Shown: piece after piece, positions 44,509-54,150 of the stretch
Position numbering within the stretch: the first letter of the stretch is position 1
Layout of the letters: every line of letters starts with the position of its first letter
Source: Bog-473 sp963728845
GTDB taxonomy: Bacteria > Actinomycetota > Acidimicrobiia > Acidimicrobiales > RAAP-2
Length of the DNA: 64,000 nt
Direction: 5' to 3'
Assembly (NCBI GenBank): GCA_963728845.1
Contig: CAVSLS010000022.1
Span: forward strand, 88,972-152,971
The notes under the pieces: generated by a model
What the model was told of the DNA's origin: nothing
The model's database searches: none
Seen by the model: only the letters and a program-made list of their open reading frames with translations
Translations under genes and position numbers: made by a program

Positions 44509-45426
44509 ATGAAGTCCGCTAATTCGCGCATTCTCTTCTATCACCGGATTGCCGAAGGTGTCGACGATCCCTTCACTCTCTGCGTGACCCCAGCCAGATT
44601 TGCTGCGCATCTCGACGAGATCGGTCGGTATGGTGAGCCTTCGACGCTCGCCGAACTGTCTCTTCCGTCGGTCCGGCCCCGGATTGTCGTGACCTTCGAC
44701 GATGGGTATGCGGACAATCTGATCAACGCAGTGCCGATCGCGGAGGCAAAGGGGATTCCAATTACCATTTTCGTGACCAGCGGTGTGCTTGGCAGCCAGA
44801 GCGGGTTCTGGTGGGACCGCCTGGGAACGCTCCTACGTTCGCGTCCATCTGCAATCACTGAGATCGCTCTGCCGGCAGGTGAAGGAACCGTCCGCATCGG
44901 GCTCGGTGCGTCTTGGAAAAGGAAGGACCTTCAGTCGGTGCGTCGGCACCTACTACCGCTTCCGGTGACGGAGATCCATCGTGTCCTCGATGCCGTCTCG
45001 GAGCAGTGGGGAATTGCTGCTCCGCCGCCCCCTGATGCTCGACCGCTGACGATTTCCGAGTTCGTCCAGTTGGCAGCCTCCAACGTGGTGACGATCGGAG
45101 GCCACACTGTCGACCACGTGCGGCTTCGGGGCCTTGAAGCAGCGGATCAGCAGCAGACGATCACTTCATCAAAGGAGCAGTTGGAGCGGTTGAGCGGTCA
45201 GGCCGTCTTACATTTCGCCTACCCCTTCGGGGGCAAGGATGCCTTCGACGACCACTCGGTCGACGCGGTGCGCTCGGCGGGCTTCCAAACGGCATGCACC
45301 ACCATCCCGGGCAACGCCAGCTCCACGTCAGACCCGTTCCGCCTCCCGCGCCGAGTGGTGAAGAACTGGAGTCGACTTCGTTTCAGGATGGCCCTGGAGC
45401 GCTGGAGACTGGTCCCCAGTCACTGA
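44509..45426 (+). CDS. Polysaccharide deacetylase (CE4/NodB)
   Basis: 305 aa. The NodB motif 1 is VVTFDDGYADN (catalytic Asp-Asp). Motif 2 is IGGHTVDHVRL in place of SHT-xx-H, still giving two His ligands. HFAYPFGGKDAFD is motif 3. No signal peptide, so it may act on a cytosolic or lipid-linked amino sugar. GGGGAG lies 7 nt before ATG 44509; an earlier ATG at 44482 lacks this. A GT4 gene follows after 22 nt, presumably in the same operon. Confidence 0.88.
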   Translation: MKSANSRILFYHRIAEGVDDPFTLCVTPARFAAHLDEIGRYGEPSTLAELSLPSVRPRIVVTFDDGYADNLINAVPIAEAKGIPITIFVTSGVLGSQSGFWWDRLGTLLRSRPSAITEIALPAGEGTVRIGLGASWKRKDLQSVRRHLLPLPVTEIHRVLDAVSEQWGIAAPPPPDARPLTISEFVQLAASNVVTIGGHTVDHVRLRGLEAADQQQTITSSKEQLERLSGQAVLHFAYPFGGKDAFDDHSVDAVRSAGFQTACTTIPGNASSTSDPFRLPRRVVKNWSRLRFRMALERWRLVPSH

Positions 45427-45448
45427 TCAGAGCCTCTCTCAAGGAACA

Positions 45449-46567
45449 ATGAGCCCGGTTCGCGTCGCCATGGTGAGTTCCCGGTACTCGCCCTACGTGG
45501 GTGGAGTCGAGAGTCACGTGCACGAGGTCGCGCCAAGGATTGCCGCAAAAGGACTCCACCTCACTGTGCTCACCACCGACCTCACGGGCGAGCTACCACC
45601 GCTGGAACACGAGGGACTACTAACCGTGCGACGGTATCCTGCATGGCCCCGGAGATCTGATCTCTACGTCTCGCCCGCGCTGGTCCGGCAGATAAGAGAG
45701 GGAAGCTACGACCTCGTCCATGTGCAAGGTGTGAACAACTTCCTGCCCCCCATGGCACTCAGGGCGGCCCAACGGTTGGGGGTTCCCACGGTGGCTACGT
45801 TCCACGGCGGTGGCCACTCCAGTCGTGTGAGAAAGATGATCAGGCCGATGCAGTGGCTGGCAGTGCGACCTCTGCTGCGCCGGACGAAGGGGTTGGTCGC
45901 GGTGTCTCACTTCGAGCTGGAGACATGGGCACGACGACTCGGGCTCGAACAGGAAAGAATCCGGCTTATCCGCAACGGAGCAGAGCCCCTCCCGGTGGGC
46001 GCATCGCCACCCGAGGTCACGGGCTCGCCCCTCGTCTGCAGTGTCGGTCGGCTCGATCGGTTGAAGGGACATCATCGCTTGATCCAGGCGATGCCGGCCC
46101 TCCTCGATCTGGCGCCCGACGCCCATCTCGCCGTGATAGGTCGGGGCCCTTTCGAGCACGAACTTCGTCGCCTGGCGGCACGGCTGCACGTCGAACATGC
46201 CGTGACCTTCACCTCGTTCGACGCCACGCAGCGAGAGGCGCTCGGGGCGCTCGTACGATCCAGCGACGTCGTTGCCCTTATGAGCGACTACGAGGCGCAT
46301 CCGGTCGCTGTTATGGAGGCCGTCGCCCTCGAGCGGAAGGTGGTCGTGGCCGACACCTCCGGGCTGTCGGAGCTGGCGGCCCAGGGTCTCGCCGTCGCCG
46401 TGCCGGTGGACGCTCCACCGCACGTCCTGGCCGAGGTGTTGGCCGACGTGGCGCGCCGTCCTGATCCCGTCGCCCCGAATCTGCCGACATGGGACGACTG
46501 TGTCGACAAGCTCCTCGGCCTGTACGGGGAGATCCTTGGCGTGAGTCCGGAGAGCGGCACACGCTGA
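45449..46567 (+). CDS. GT4-family glycosyltransferase
   Basis: A 372-aa GT-B enzyme: VAMVSSRYSPYVGGVESHVH at the N-terminus, DLVHVQGVNNF, then CSVGRLDRLKGHHRLIQAM and MSDYEAHPVAVMEAVALERK with the E-x7-E motif. The ATG follows a weak CAAGGA site. It lies 22 nt after the deacetylase, so both likely modify the same glycan: deacetylation and transfer. Donor unknown. Confidence 0.9.
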   Translation: MSPVRVAMVSSRYSPYVGGVESHVHEVAPRIAAKGLHLTVLTTDLTGELPPLEHEGLLTVRRYPAWPRRSDLYVSPALVRQIREGSYDLVHVQGVNNFLPPMALRAAQRLGVPTVATFHGGGHSSRVRKMIRPMQWLAVRPLLRRTKGLVAVSHFELETWARRLGLEQERIRLIRNGAEPLPVGASPPEVTGSPLVCSVGRLDRLKGHHRLIQAMPALLDLAPDAHLAVIGRGPFEHELRRLAARLHVEHAVTFTSFDATQREALGALVRSSDVVALMSDYEAHPVAVMEAVALERKVVVADTSGLSELAAQGLAVAVPVDAPPHVLAEVLADVARRPDPVAPNLPTWDDCVDKLLGLYGEILGVSPESGTR

Positions 46568-47055
46568 GCCGATTCACAACTTTCGATCAACAAAGTGGAG
46601 CATTCCCGGTCGGCCGGCACCGCGCACCACGCGCCGCCGGCAGGGACACAAAGTTGACGATGAGCCGGCCTGTAGGCGGGATCCACAGGGCCACACACCC
46701 GTGAACGGGACGACCGCAGAGGCGTACCCTTCAAGAGGACCACGGTGACACTCGGCCGAGGTTCGAAGGCATCTCGAAAGAGCACGGCGAAACCGGCGGC
46801 GAGCAGAGTCCGATACTCAAATTCAGCGGCTCGGCGTTCTTCACGCTGAGCTTCACTGAGTTGGACGGCGCCTCTCACCCGAGGCGTCTACTTGTTGAGG
46901 ACGAGTGTGTTGTGAAAGGAAGACCTCACCGGCTGCCGGTAACATTTGTTCGTGAGGTGTGGCGGTCACAGGCGTGGTTTCGATGGTTCGGGCTTGTGAA
47001 CGGCCGCGCCCCGGCTTCGCAGGATGGCCGTCGCAGCCCAAAGCGCGGAACCTCG
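46568..47055. other. Gene-poor stretch before the flippase gene
   Basis: The plus frame of the flippase gene is open back to 46861, but that part is unlike a membrane-protein N-terminus. A minus-strand frame (SEAQREERRAAEFEYRTLLA) near 46780-46878 looks locally coding but leads nowhere. No gene is called. Confidence 0.35.
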
Positions 47056-48378
47056 ATGCTGAACTGGTATGGCGGCGGAGAGCCCCATCACATGGCGGAG
47101 TTGCGACGCCTTTTCACCACGTTCGGGTATCTCGTCGCCAACCAGGGCGCAGTTGCGTTGATGGGCCTGGCCTATTGGGCGGCCGCGACGCATCTCTTTG
47201 GTCCTACGGAGGTCGGTATCTCCGCCGCGGCTGCTTCGACGGCGTTACTCTTGGCGGCCGTCGGCGCACTCGGGATCCCACTGCTCCTCCTGGCGGAAAT
47301 TGAATCGGTCGACGCCACCGAGCGGCGCGTTCTCTTCACGACTGGAAACGCGATCGCTGCGTTCGTGGTCCTGATCTTGGCCATTGGCACCATCGCGCTG
47401 TCCCCCTGGCTCGGGCAGAGCCTGCGAATAATCGGCGCAGATCCCGCTATGGCGGCCCTGTTCGTCGTGGGGTCGGTGGCAACCATGGCGGGGCTCACTC
47501 TCGACGGTGCGGCGGTCGGACTGCACCGCGGCGCGGCGCAGCTCTGGCGAGGCAGCCTGAGCTCCATCTTGAAGCTCGCATGTGTCGGCGTCCTTGTCCT
47601 TGCTTCCACACGCACCAGCACCGGTCTGATCTTTGCCTGGGCGATGTCCTTCGTGGTCGCCTTCTTCGTCTGTATTCCCATGCTCGGGCTGGAACACAGC
47701 CGTGCCGGAGACGGAACGCTGGCTCACCGTGAAGCGCTCGTACGGCGGTTTGGCACGCTCTCGCTCCAGCACCACGTGCTCAATCTCTCCATAAGTTCGG
47801 TCTATTACATCGTCCCACTGACGGCAACGCTCCTCATCTCACCGTCGGACGTCGCCTACTTCTCCGCTGCGTTTCTGCTTGGCTCATCTCTGATGGTCAT
47901 CCCGTACCTGCTCGCTCTCTCTCTGTTCGCTGAGCGCTCGGGTGATCCCGGCCTCCTCCACCGCTACGTACGACGGACCTTTCCCCTTGGCCTCGCGCTG
48001 ATCGGGGGGATGATCTTGGTCGTGGAGATTGCTGCGCCGTACGCCCTTCGTCTCTTCGGTCCTGCCTATGCTGAAAACGGAACCACGGCGCTCCGCCTCT
48101 TGATCCTGGTGGGACCTGCCTACGTCATCAAGGACCACTATGTGTCGATCCGCCGAGCCCAGCACCGCATGACCCACGCCTCGAGCATCATGGCGATCGG
48201 GACTGCTGTCGAAGTCGCGGGATCGGCCGCCGGTGGTGCGATGTGGGGTCTGAATGGTATCTGTCTCGGTTGGGTGGTCTCTGCATCCTGCGAGGCGATG
48301 TTCCTCCTCGCACCGGTCCTGCATGTCTTCCGTCATGCCCCCCTCGTCGATTCCGAGGCAGGCAATGAATCCCACTGA
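47056..48378 (+). CDS. Wzx-like oligosaccharide flippase
   Basis: About 440 aa with 12-14 predicted membrane helices, starting FTTFGYLVANQGAVALMGLA and including the typical YWAAATHLFGPTEVGISAAA segment. This is the MATE/MVF superfamily fold of polysaccharide flippases that move lipid-linked glycans across the membrane. Start 47056 is preferred; ATG 47092 is possible. It overlaps the ATP-grasp gene by 14 nt, a tight operon. It fits with the GT4 and deacetylase genes upstream. Confidence 0.88.
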   Translation: MLNWYGGGEPHHMAELRRLFTTFGYLVANQGAVALMGLAYWAAATHLFGPTEVGISAAAASTALLLAAVGALGIPLLLLAEIESVDATERRVLFTTGNAIAAFVVLILAIGTIALSPWLGQSLRIIGADPAMAALFVVGSVATMAGLTLDGAAVGLHRGAAQLWRGSLSSILKLACVGVLVLASTRTSTGLIFAWAMSFVVAFFVCIPMLGLEHSRAGDGTLAHREALVRRFGTLSLQHHVLNLSISSVYYIVPLTATLLISPSDVAYFSAAFLLGSSLMVIPYLLALSLFAERSGDPGLLHRYVRRTFPLGLALIGGMILVVEIAAPYALRLFGPAYAENGTTALRLLILVGPAYVIKDHYVSIRRAQHRMTHASSIMAIGTAVEVAGSAAGGAMWGLNGICLGWVVSASCEAMFLLAPVLHVFRHAPLVDSEAGNESH

Positions 48379-49696
48379 GCCGGACAAAACGGCCATGGCG
48401 TCGCGGGATCGGAAAGGTCGCACCATCGACGCCTTGCTCGGTCATCTGCCGAGGGGCGATCGCCGTCCGACCACGCCCCCAGCCATGGACAGTGGTCTGC
48501 CGGTCCTCCTCGTCCGGGTCGGCCATTACCCGATCCATCACGGCACGGTCGGAGTGATCCGCACACTGGGTCGTGCCGGTGTGCCGGTCTACGCCGTGAC
48601 AGAGGAGGGCGTCACTCCAGCGTCGACCAGTCGGTACCTCACTGGACAGGCGAAGCTCTCGTCCGGCGGGGAAACGGACCAGTCGGCACTGCTCGATCGA
48701 CTCGTCGAGGTGATCGACCGCCTGCCCGCCAGACCGATGCTCGTCTGCACGGACGACCAGGCGGCTGTGCTCGTGGCCGAAGGTGCCGGTGCGCTGGCAG
48801 GCCGAGCGATCTGCCCCACCGTCGCTCCAGACCTGCCGCGCCAGCTTGCCAGCAAGCTCGGGCTCTATGAGATCTGCCGGCGTTTCGGCGTGCCGACGCC
48901 TGACACGTCGTGCGTGAAGACGGGCGATTTAGAGGCAACCCTGGTGGACCTGGAGCTCCCGGTCGTGGTGAAACAGAACGATCCGTGGAGCCGACTGACC
49001 CGCCCGGTCGTGACGGGCAGCGCCGTAGTGCGCACTGCCGAGGACGTGAGACGATTGCGGGCGGCGTTCGACCGTTGGCCAGAGGGCTCCGAAGTCGTCG
49101 TGCAGGAGTACCTGCCCGACGACGACGCGGAGGACTGGTTCGCGCACGGCTATTGTTCGGCCTCGTCGGACGTCGCCCGGATCTTCACCGGCCGCAAGCT
49201 CTGGTCGTGGCCGGCACGCGCCGGTGCCACCGCCTACGCCCGCACGGAGAGGAACGAGGAGATCGAGCGCTCCGTCCGCGAGCTGTGCCGGCTCATCGGC
49301 TACTGCGGCATCTTCGACACGGACTGGCGATACGACCGAAGAACGGGCACCTATCTCCTGCTCGACTTCAACCCTCGCGTCGGGGCCCAATTCCGCATGT
49401 TCGAGGACGATGGCGGCGTCGACGTCGTGAGGGCGATGCACCTCGACCTCTCCGGGCGCCCGTTGAGTCCCGGGCGCCAAGTCGACGGAGAGCGATTCCT
49501 CGTAGAGAACTTCGGTCTGGCGGCCAGCGTGTCCTACCGGGGAGAGCCGCAACCTCCCGAGATCCCGGGCGCGCCCACCCGTCTCAGGCTCGCCTGGTTC
49601 AGCCTCGATGACCTGCGGCCCTTCATGACCATGATTGTGCAGCAAGTGCCGGCCTCGGTCCGCCTCCGGCGAAGGGCGGTGGGGTCCAGCTCCTGA
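48365..49696 (+). CDS. ATP-grasp ligase of a glycan locus
   Basis: 443 aa. The N-terminal pre-ATP-grasp domain has LLVRVGHYPIHHGTVGVIRT. The ATP-grasp core has LPVVVKQNDPWSRL, VVVQEYLPDDD and YLLLDFNPRVGAQFRMFEDD with the metal-binding Asp/Asn. It resembles carbamoyl-phosphate-synthase-like ATP-grasp proteins found in exopolysaccharide loci, probably joining a carboxylate to an amine on a sugar or carrier. ATG 48365 lies inside the flippase gene end, with GAGG upstream. Confidence 0.85.
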   Translation: MNPTEPDKTAMASRDRKGRTIDALLGHLPRGDRRPTTPPAMDSGLPVLLVRVGHYPIHHGTVGVIRTLGRAGVPVYAVTEEGVTPASTSRYLTGQAKLSSGGETDQSALLDRLVEVIDRLPARPMLVCTDDQAAVLVAEGAGALAGRAICPTVAPDLPRQLASKLGLYEICRRFGVPTPDTSCVKTGDLEATLVDLELPVVVKQNDPWSRLTRPVVTGSAVVRTAEDVRRLRAAFDRWPEGSEVVVQEYLPDDDAEDWFAHGYCSASSDVARIFTGRKLWSWPARAGATAYARTERNEEIERSVRELCRLIGYCGIFDTDWRYDRRTGTYLLLDFNPRVGAQFRMFEDDGGVDVVRAMHLDLSGRPLSPGRQVDGERFLVENFGLAASVSYRGEPQPPEIPGAPTRLRLAWFSLDDLRPFMTMIVQQVPASVRLRRRAVGSSS

Positions 49697-49699
49697 ACC

Positions 49700-50935
49700 T
49701 CAGCCCCCACGTAGACGGGCGGTCACGCCTTCGGCCACTCGTGGGCCGGCGAAGGCGGAGCCGCAGACGAAACGCATCATCGGGCCGAAGGTGGCTGCCG
49801 CAGCCAGTCCGCTGAAGAAGAGGCCCGGCACGGAGGACTCGAAATCCCGCGTCAGCCGTGGCGATCCTTCCAAGGTGGTGATCGAGCCCGCCAGCTCACC
49901 CGGGAGGAACCCGAGGGAGTGCAGGTCGACTCGGTAACCCGTGGCGGCAATCACGTGATCCACGTCGAGCTGAGAGGTCGTGCCGCCCTGGTCGACGAGG
50001 TTCAGCCGGACGCCGTCAGCGTGCGGGCCGGCGCCGGTCACCCTGGTCTCCAGGCGGACTTCGATCCCCTCGAACCGGAGCTTCAGCCACCACGCGCCGA
50101 ATGGACCGAGGATCTTCTGTACGCCGGCGATTCGGACCCGATCGGGCAGGTGCCGGTAGGCCCCCGGGTAGCGCGTGATGAGCAGATGCGTCCAGCCGCC
50201 GCCGAGCTGCGACGGGGGCGTCCGCAGCTTGTGGAGGAGGCTCGGGTCGCCGGGGGGCGGAGGTCCACCCCAGAGCAGATCGGGTGATCGGACAAGGAGG
50301 TGCACCGCCGCGTCGGCCTCGTGGAGCAGCACCGCGGTCTCGAGAGCCGATTGGCCCCGTCCGATCACCGCGACGGTCTTGCCACTGAATTCGGACAGAT
50401 CGCGGTGATCGCTCGAATGGCTGATGCGCCCGCACGCCCACTCCGCCTCGCTTCCCGCGGCCCGGAGCTCGGGTGGCACGTAGGCGAACGGCGCCGTGCC
50501 GACGGCGACGACCACCGTTGCCGACCAGAACCGTTCGCCGGATGTGAGCTCGACCTCGAATCCGGACGCGACGCGAGTGATGCCGGCGACCTGCTCCTGC
50601 TCGAGCTCGGGCACCTCCCGCTCTTGAAACCACCTGCCGTACTCGATGAATTCGGCGATCGGGATCGGGATCTCGGCGCCGTCCTTGTCGTAGGGCTCGA
50701 CTCCGGCCGCCACGCACCAGTCGCCGATCCCCATCTTCTGATGCGGCGAGCCGATGCTCGAGTCAAGAGCTGTCGACTTGAGGAACATCCCGATGGGCAT
50801 GTGCTCGAGCCACCCGCCCATCGGGGTGCCGAAAGCGCGGTGCTCGACGCCGTGTTCTGTCAGGTGCGTGGCGGCAGCGAGGCCGTATGGGCCGGCGCCG
50901 ATCACCACCGACCCCACCTTTTGGCTCGCTGGCAT
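49700..50935 (-). CDS. FAD/NAD(P)-dependent oxidoreductase (FMO-like)
   Basis: 411 aa with two Rossmann motifs: FAD-binding VVIGAGPYGLAAATHL at 10-25 and NAD(P)-binding VAVIGRGQSALETAVLL. The HVIAATGYRVDLHSLGFLP motif (ATGY) is typical of flavin monooxygenase and related lysine/ornithine hydroxylase-type enzymes. Convergent with the ATP-grasp gene (3 nt apart). The substrate may belong to the glycan pathway, but this is only positional. Confidence 0.87.
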   Translation of the reverse strand: MPASQKVGSVVIGAGPYGLAAATHLTEHGVEHRAFGTPMGGWLEHMPIGMFLKSTALDSSIGSPHQKMGIGDWCVAAGVEPYDKDGAEIPIPIAEFIEYGRWFQEREVPELEQEQVAGITRVASGFEVELTSGERFWSATVVVAVGTAPFAYVPPELRAAGSEAEWACGRISHSSDHRDLSEFSGKTVAVIGRGQSALETAVLLHEADAAVHLLVRSPDLLWGGPPPPGDPSLLHKLRTPPSQLGGGWTHLLITRYPGAYRHLPDRVRIAGVQKILGPFGAWWLKLRFEGIEVRLETRVTGAGPHADGVRLNLVDQGGTTSQLDVDHVIAATGYRVDLHSLGFLPGELAGSITTLEGSPRLTRDFESSVPGLFFSGLAAAATFGPMMRFVCGSAFAGPRVAEGVTARLRGG

Positions 50936-51417
50936 AGGGCGTGCATATTAGGCGATCGGACCAGCCCGGTGAGAAATCGGCTCCTCGGCGGCCTCCTCCG
51001 CGCCCATCGACCCAGCGGACTCGGCGCTCTGGGGACTCTTGTACGACGTCAGCGTCGAAGATGAACCGTGGCAGCGGGCTTGCGCAAGTGTCGAAAGGAA
51101 CTCGTTCAGCGCTGAATTGTGGTCCTGCGAGGCGCTGACCCAAACCCGCGCTTGCTCTCTGGGACCTCGATGGCCCTCTCGCGCCGGCGCCAATCCATCG
51201 CCGCACACAGCAGATCCACCCGACGCCGCGCCCCCGCCAGCTGAGGTCGTAGCCTCGGGCCGTGCCCACGGTTCTCCCCGAGCTCGACGTCGAAAAGGTC
51301 AGGCGCTTCTGCCGAGAGAGGGTGCCCGACACCTTGGCAGGCAGCGCAGCCGCCGATACGGCACAGATCGTCTGCCAGAAAGGGCGGACACCCGCTCTCG
51401 GGTGATGGCGGGCGAGG
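50936..51417. other. Gene-poor stretch of about 480 bp
   Basis: Open frames on both strands, none protein-like. There is no clear promoter, although the FAD gene on the minus strand must be transcribed from here. Confidence 0.35.
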
Positions 51418-51877
51418 TCAGACCTCGGAATGCCGCTCGATGTGCTGCAGCTCGATCCACAGCGGGATCAGGTACCAGAGGTAGACGTTGGTGAGCGTGT
51501 ACGCGGCGTCGTTGTGGTGGGTCACCATCGTGCCAACGTCGGTGATGCGCACGCGGTCGTCCTTGCGCTGGTACAGCCTGACCCGTTCCAGCAGGTCCAG
51601 CAACTCGTCTTTGGATGACACCTCGATCCCGAAGTGGTCCATGTCGGGCGTGACCATGAATTTGGTCCTTTGCCGGCAGAAGGTAGAGGAACTGGCGCCA
51701 TTCTCCGGTGTAGAGGATCAGGGGGTTGCCCTTTTCCGTGCTGTTGTCTCCTTCGGTCCATCCGAAGACCTCGGAGTAGAAGTCGAGCAGGGCGGCCCGG
51801 CCCTCCTCATTGAGGACGTCCGCATCCACACTGATCGCCACGTGATTGATCCGCGGCGCAAATGAAGTCGGGCTCAT
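51418..51877 (-). pseudogene. VOC-family protein, single frameshift
   Basis: The N-terminal half (INHVAISVDADVLNEEGRAA, LLDFYSEVFGWTEGD, FLYLLPAKDQ) and the C-terminal half (FMVTPDMDHFGIEVSSKDEL, then ELQHIERHSEV) are in different frames. One extra A/T at about 51660-51663 separates them. Corrected, it is a VOC fold of about 152 aa with paired His/Glu metal ligands. Its ATG overlaps the dehydrogenase stop (ATGA), so it is coupled to that gene. Likely a consensus error. Confidence 0.8.
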
Positions 51878-52893
51878 GACGGCATCGTTGGTCGGACCAT
51901 CACCTTGCTGGGAATCTCGCCACGGGAGAGACGCTCCATCGAGTCCATCACCTCATTGAGCGGAATGTCGTCGGGTTGGATCAATGAATCGAGCGGCAGT
52001 GTCCCGCCATTGAGAAGGTCCACCGCTGGCTGGAAGCCGTCTTCGTTGTAGTTGTAGGCCCCGACGATCTCGAGCTCGAAGATGATGAGGCGGTTCTGGT
52101 TGAACCGAGGCGGTTCGAACCCGGTGCCGACCACCACCAGAGTGCCGGCATAGTCGAGCTGGCCGAGGGCTGCCTCGAGGGCGCTGGCGTGTCCGGAGCA
52201 CTCGAAGACAACGGCATAGGGCTCCGGCACCGGTGCGCCCATGGGTGGCTCGACCAGTTGGCCGGGTGTGGTCACCCGGCTGGCCCCGACGGCCTGTGCC
52301 TGCTGGCGCCGGACCGGTGAAGGCTCACTCACGGTGATGTCGGAGATGCCCTGCGCGCGCAACACGGCGATGATGAGCAGCCCGACCGGACCGGCCCCGG
52401 TGACGAGCACCCGATCATCGGGGGCGACTCCCCCAACCCGTACTGCGTGCAGGGCAATTGCCGTGGGCTCGGCCAGAGCGGCCACTCTGGTCGGGAGAGA
52501 ATCGGGTATCCGGATCAGGCCATCGGCGGCGACTGTCATGTAGCGGCAGAACGCGCCTCGGTACCCGAGGTGGTTCGCCGGGGCGCGCTTGAGACATACC
52601 GAAGGGCGTCCCCGTCGGCAGGGCCGGCACTCGCCGCACCCCGGGGTCGGATTCCCCACCACGCGATCGCCCGGAGTCCAGCCGGAGCCGCTCGGCGCGG
52701 AGGCCACGATGCCCGACCACTCGTGGCCGAGAATGGCGCCCGGTTTGGCGTACCGCTCCAGGACCATGTGCAGATCGGATCCACATATGCCGCACTCGGC
52801 AATTTCGACGAGTACCTCTCCAGATCCCGGCTCCGGACACGGGACTTTCTCGACTGCGATCCTGCCGTCGCCCACGTAGACGGCTGCCGGCAT
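51874..52893 (-). CDS. Zinc-dependent alcohol dehydrogenase (MDR family)
   Basis: 339 aa. The catalytic zinc site is ECGICGSDLHM and GHEWSG; the structural zinc site is PTPGCGECRPCRRGRPSVC. The coenzyme motif is VLVTGAGPVGLLIIAVL. It resembles sorbitol or threonine dehydrogenases. The start at 52893 (MPAAVYVGDGRI) is the family N-terminus; the frame runs open to 53124 but that extension is not homologous. The VOC gene overlaps its end by ATGA. Perhaps oxidises a polyol or sugar of the locus (inference). Confidence 0.9.
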   Translation of the reverse strand: MPAAVYVGDGRIAVEKVPCPEPGSGEVLVEIAECGICGSDLHMVLERYAKPGAILGHEWSGIVASAPSGSGWTPGDRVVGNPTPGCGECRPCRRGRPSVCLKRAPANHLGYRGAFCRYMTVAADGLIRIPDSLPTRVAALAEPTAIALHAVRVGGVAPDDRVLVTGAGPVGLLIIAVLRAQGISDITVSEPSPVRRQQAQAVGASRVTTPGQLVEPPMGAPVPEPYAVVFECSGHASALEAALGQLDYAGTLVVVGTGFEPPRFNQNRLIIFELEIVGAYNYNEDGFQPAVDLLNGGTLPLDSLIQPDDIPLNEVMDSMERLSRGEIPSKVMVRPTMPS

Positions 52894-53112
52894 CAATTTG
52901 GGCACCACGGGGCCAATGGTAAATGACTGTCCGGGTCGAATGCGGTGTGGCGAGCATGAGGTTGGTTCTTCGACACTGAGCGTCTGGTCCTTGCCTGCGA
53001 AGGGGGCTGCGGAGCAACGAGTTGCCAGTCCGTTGGGCAAGACCATGACGTCCAGGTCGAACCGGTCCGGGAACAGGTCAACTCCACAGCTCACCGCGCC
53101 GAAGAGGAAGAG

Positions 53113-53991
53113 GTGGTCGTCCAATTCGACTCGTGCGCGACTCAGTACGAGGAGACTGTTGATCGATCGGTGTCATTCACGGGTCGGGACTCCGTGTTCT
53201 TTGCGAAGCGCAAGGTGGAGGTCCTCGAGGAGATCCTGAGCCCTGAGCTCGGCCCCCTGCGAAGCCTTTCCGTACTCGATGTTGGCTGTGGGACGGGGAC
53301 GACGGACCGGCTCTTCCGGCCTCGAGTTGGGAGCCTGCACGGCGTCGACATCTCCGAGGAGATGCTCGCCAAGGCGAGGCACCACGTTCCCGATACGGAG
53401 TACCGCTGGTACGACGGAGAGAAGCTCCCGTTTCCCGACGAGAGCTTCGACGTGGTCGTGACAATCTGCGTGCTCCATCATGTGCCGATTTCGAGGCGGT
53501 TCAAGTTCGTGAGTGAAATGGTCCGCGTCACCCGGGCCCGGGGTGTAGTCGCCGTCTTCGAGCACAATCCGATGAACCCTCTGACCCGACGCGCTGTGAA
53601 CTCTTGCGAGTTCGACAACGACGCGGTCCTTTTGACATGTGATGAGTCGCTCGCAATGTTGAGGGATGCAGCCGAGACCCCGCCGCGTGTTCGCCACTAT
53701 CTCTTCACTCCCTTCGGTGGTCCCTTCGGTCGTGTGCTCGATCGGCGCCTCAACCGCCTGCCGTTCGGAGGGCAATACGTTGCATGGGTGCGGAGACGCG
53801 CCCCTCAAAGGGCCGGCGGCGAAAACGCTCTCCTCGCTGGAGGCGAGTCAGCCGTCCGTAGAGAACCGTGTCGACGTGGTGACGCCGGCGAGGATCTCGG
53901 CGAGCAGCGCCGGCACTCCGGACCGTTCACCCACGGGCCGCGACCGCGCCGTGTGCGAAGCCGCGTGCAGGGGTACGAGCGCGGCGGCTGA
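53113..53991 (+). CDS. SAM-dependent methyltransferase
   Basis: 292 aa as read. VVVQFDSCATQYEETVDRSV at the start and SVLDVGCGTGTTDRLFRP (motif I), GVDISEEMLAKAR and VVVTICVLHHVP are typical class I methyltransferase parts. The family fold ends near GGQYVAWVRR (about residue 236); the last 55 residues are out of character and may follow an indel. The GTG start is chosen by homology-like alignment of the first residues; no ribosome-binding site is evident. Divergent from the dehydrogenase gene. Confidence 0.83.
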   Translation: MVVQFDSCATQYEETVDRSVSFTGRDSVFFAKRKVEVLEEILSPELGPLRSLSVLDVGCGTGTTDRLFRPRVGSLHGVDISEEMLAKARHHVPDTEYRWYDGEKLPFPDESFDVVVTICVLHHVPISRRFKFVSEMVRVTRARGVVAVFEHNPMNPLTRRAVNSCEFDNDAVLLTCDESLAMLRDAAETPPRVRHYLFTPFGGPFGRVLDRRLNRLPFGGQYVAWVRRRAPQRAGGENALLAGGESAVRREPCRRGDAGEDLGEQRRHSGPFTHGPRPRRVRSRVQGYERGG

Positions 53992-54137
53992 GAGGACGAT
54001 CTCCTCCAGGTATCTACCCACGTCAACGCTTGACCTCGCCCGGATGGAGATCAGGCAAGCGCTCGTGCGAGCCGGTCGCCTCAATCCGGGAAACAGACTC
54101 TGAAGCGGGACACTCGGTCGGGCCGAGCTCACCCGGA

Positions 54138-54150
54138 TAACCTCCGGGCG
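54138..54150 (+). promoter_or_regulatory. Leaderless -10 box before the DUF885 gene
   Basis: TAACCT at 54138-54143 followed by 7 nt and the ATG. It has the same spacing as the leaderless promoters near 5787, 6868 and 8221. No clear -35. Confidence 0.45.

Noticed and set aside
52894..53124. N-terminal extension of the Zn-dehydrogenase frame
   Set aside because: The family N-terminus begins at 52893; the extension has no similarity to MDR enzymes, although it reads smoothly and might be a remnant of another gene.
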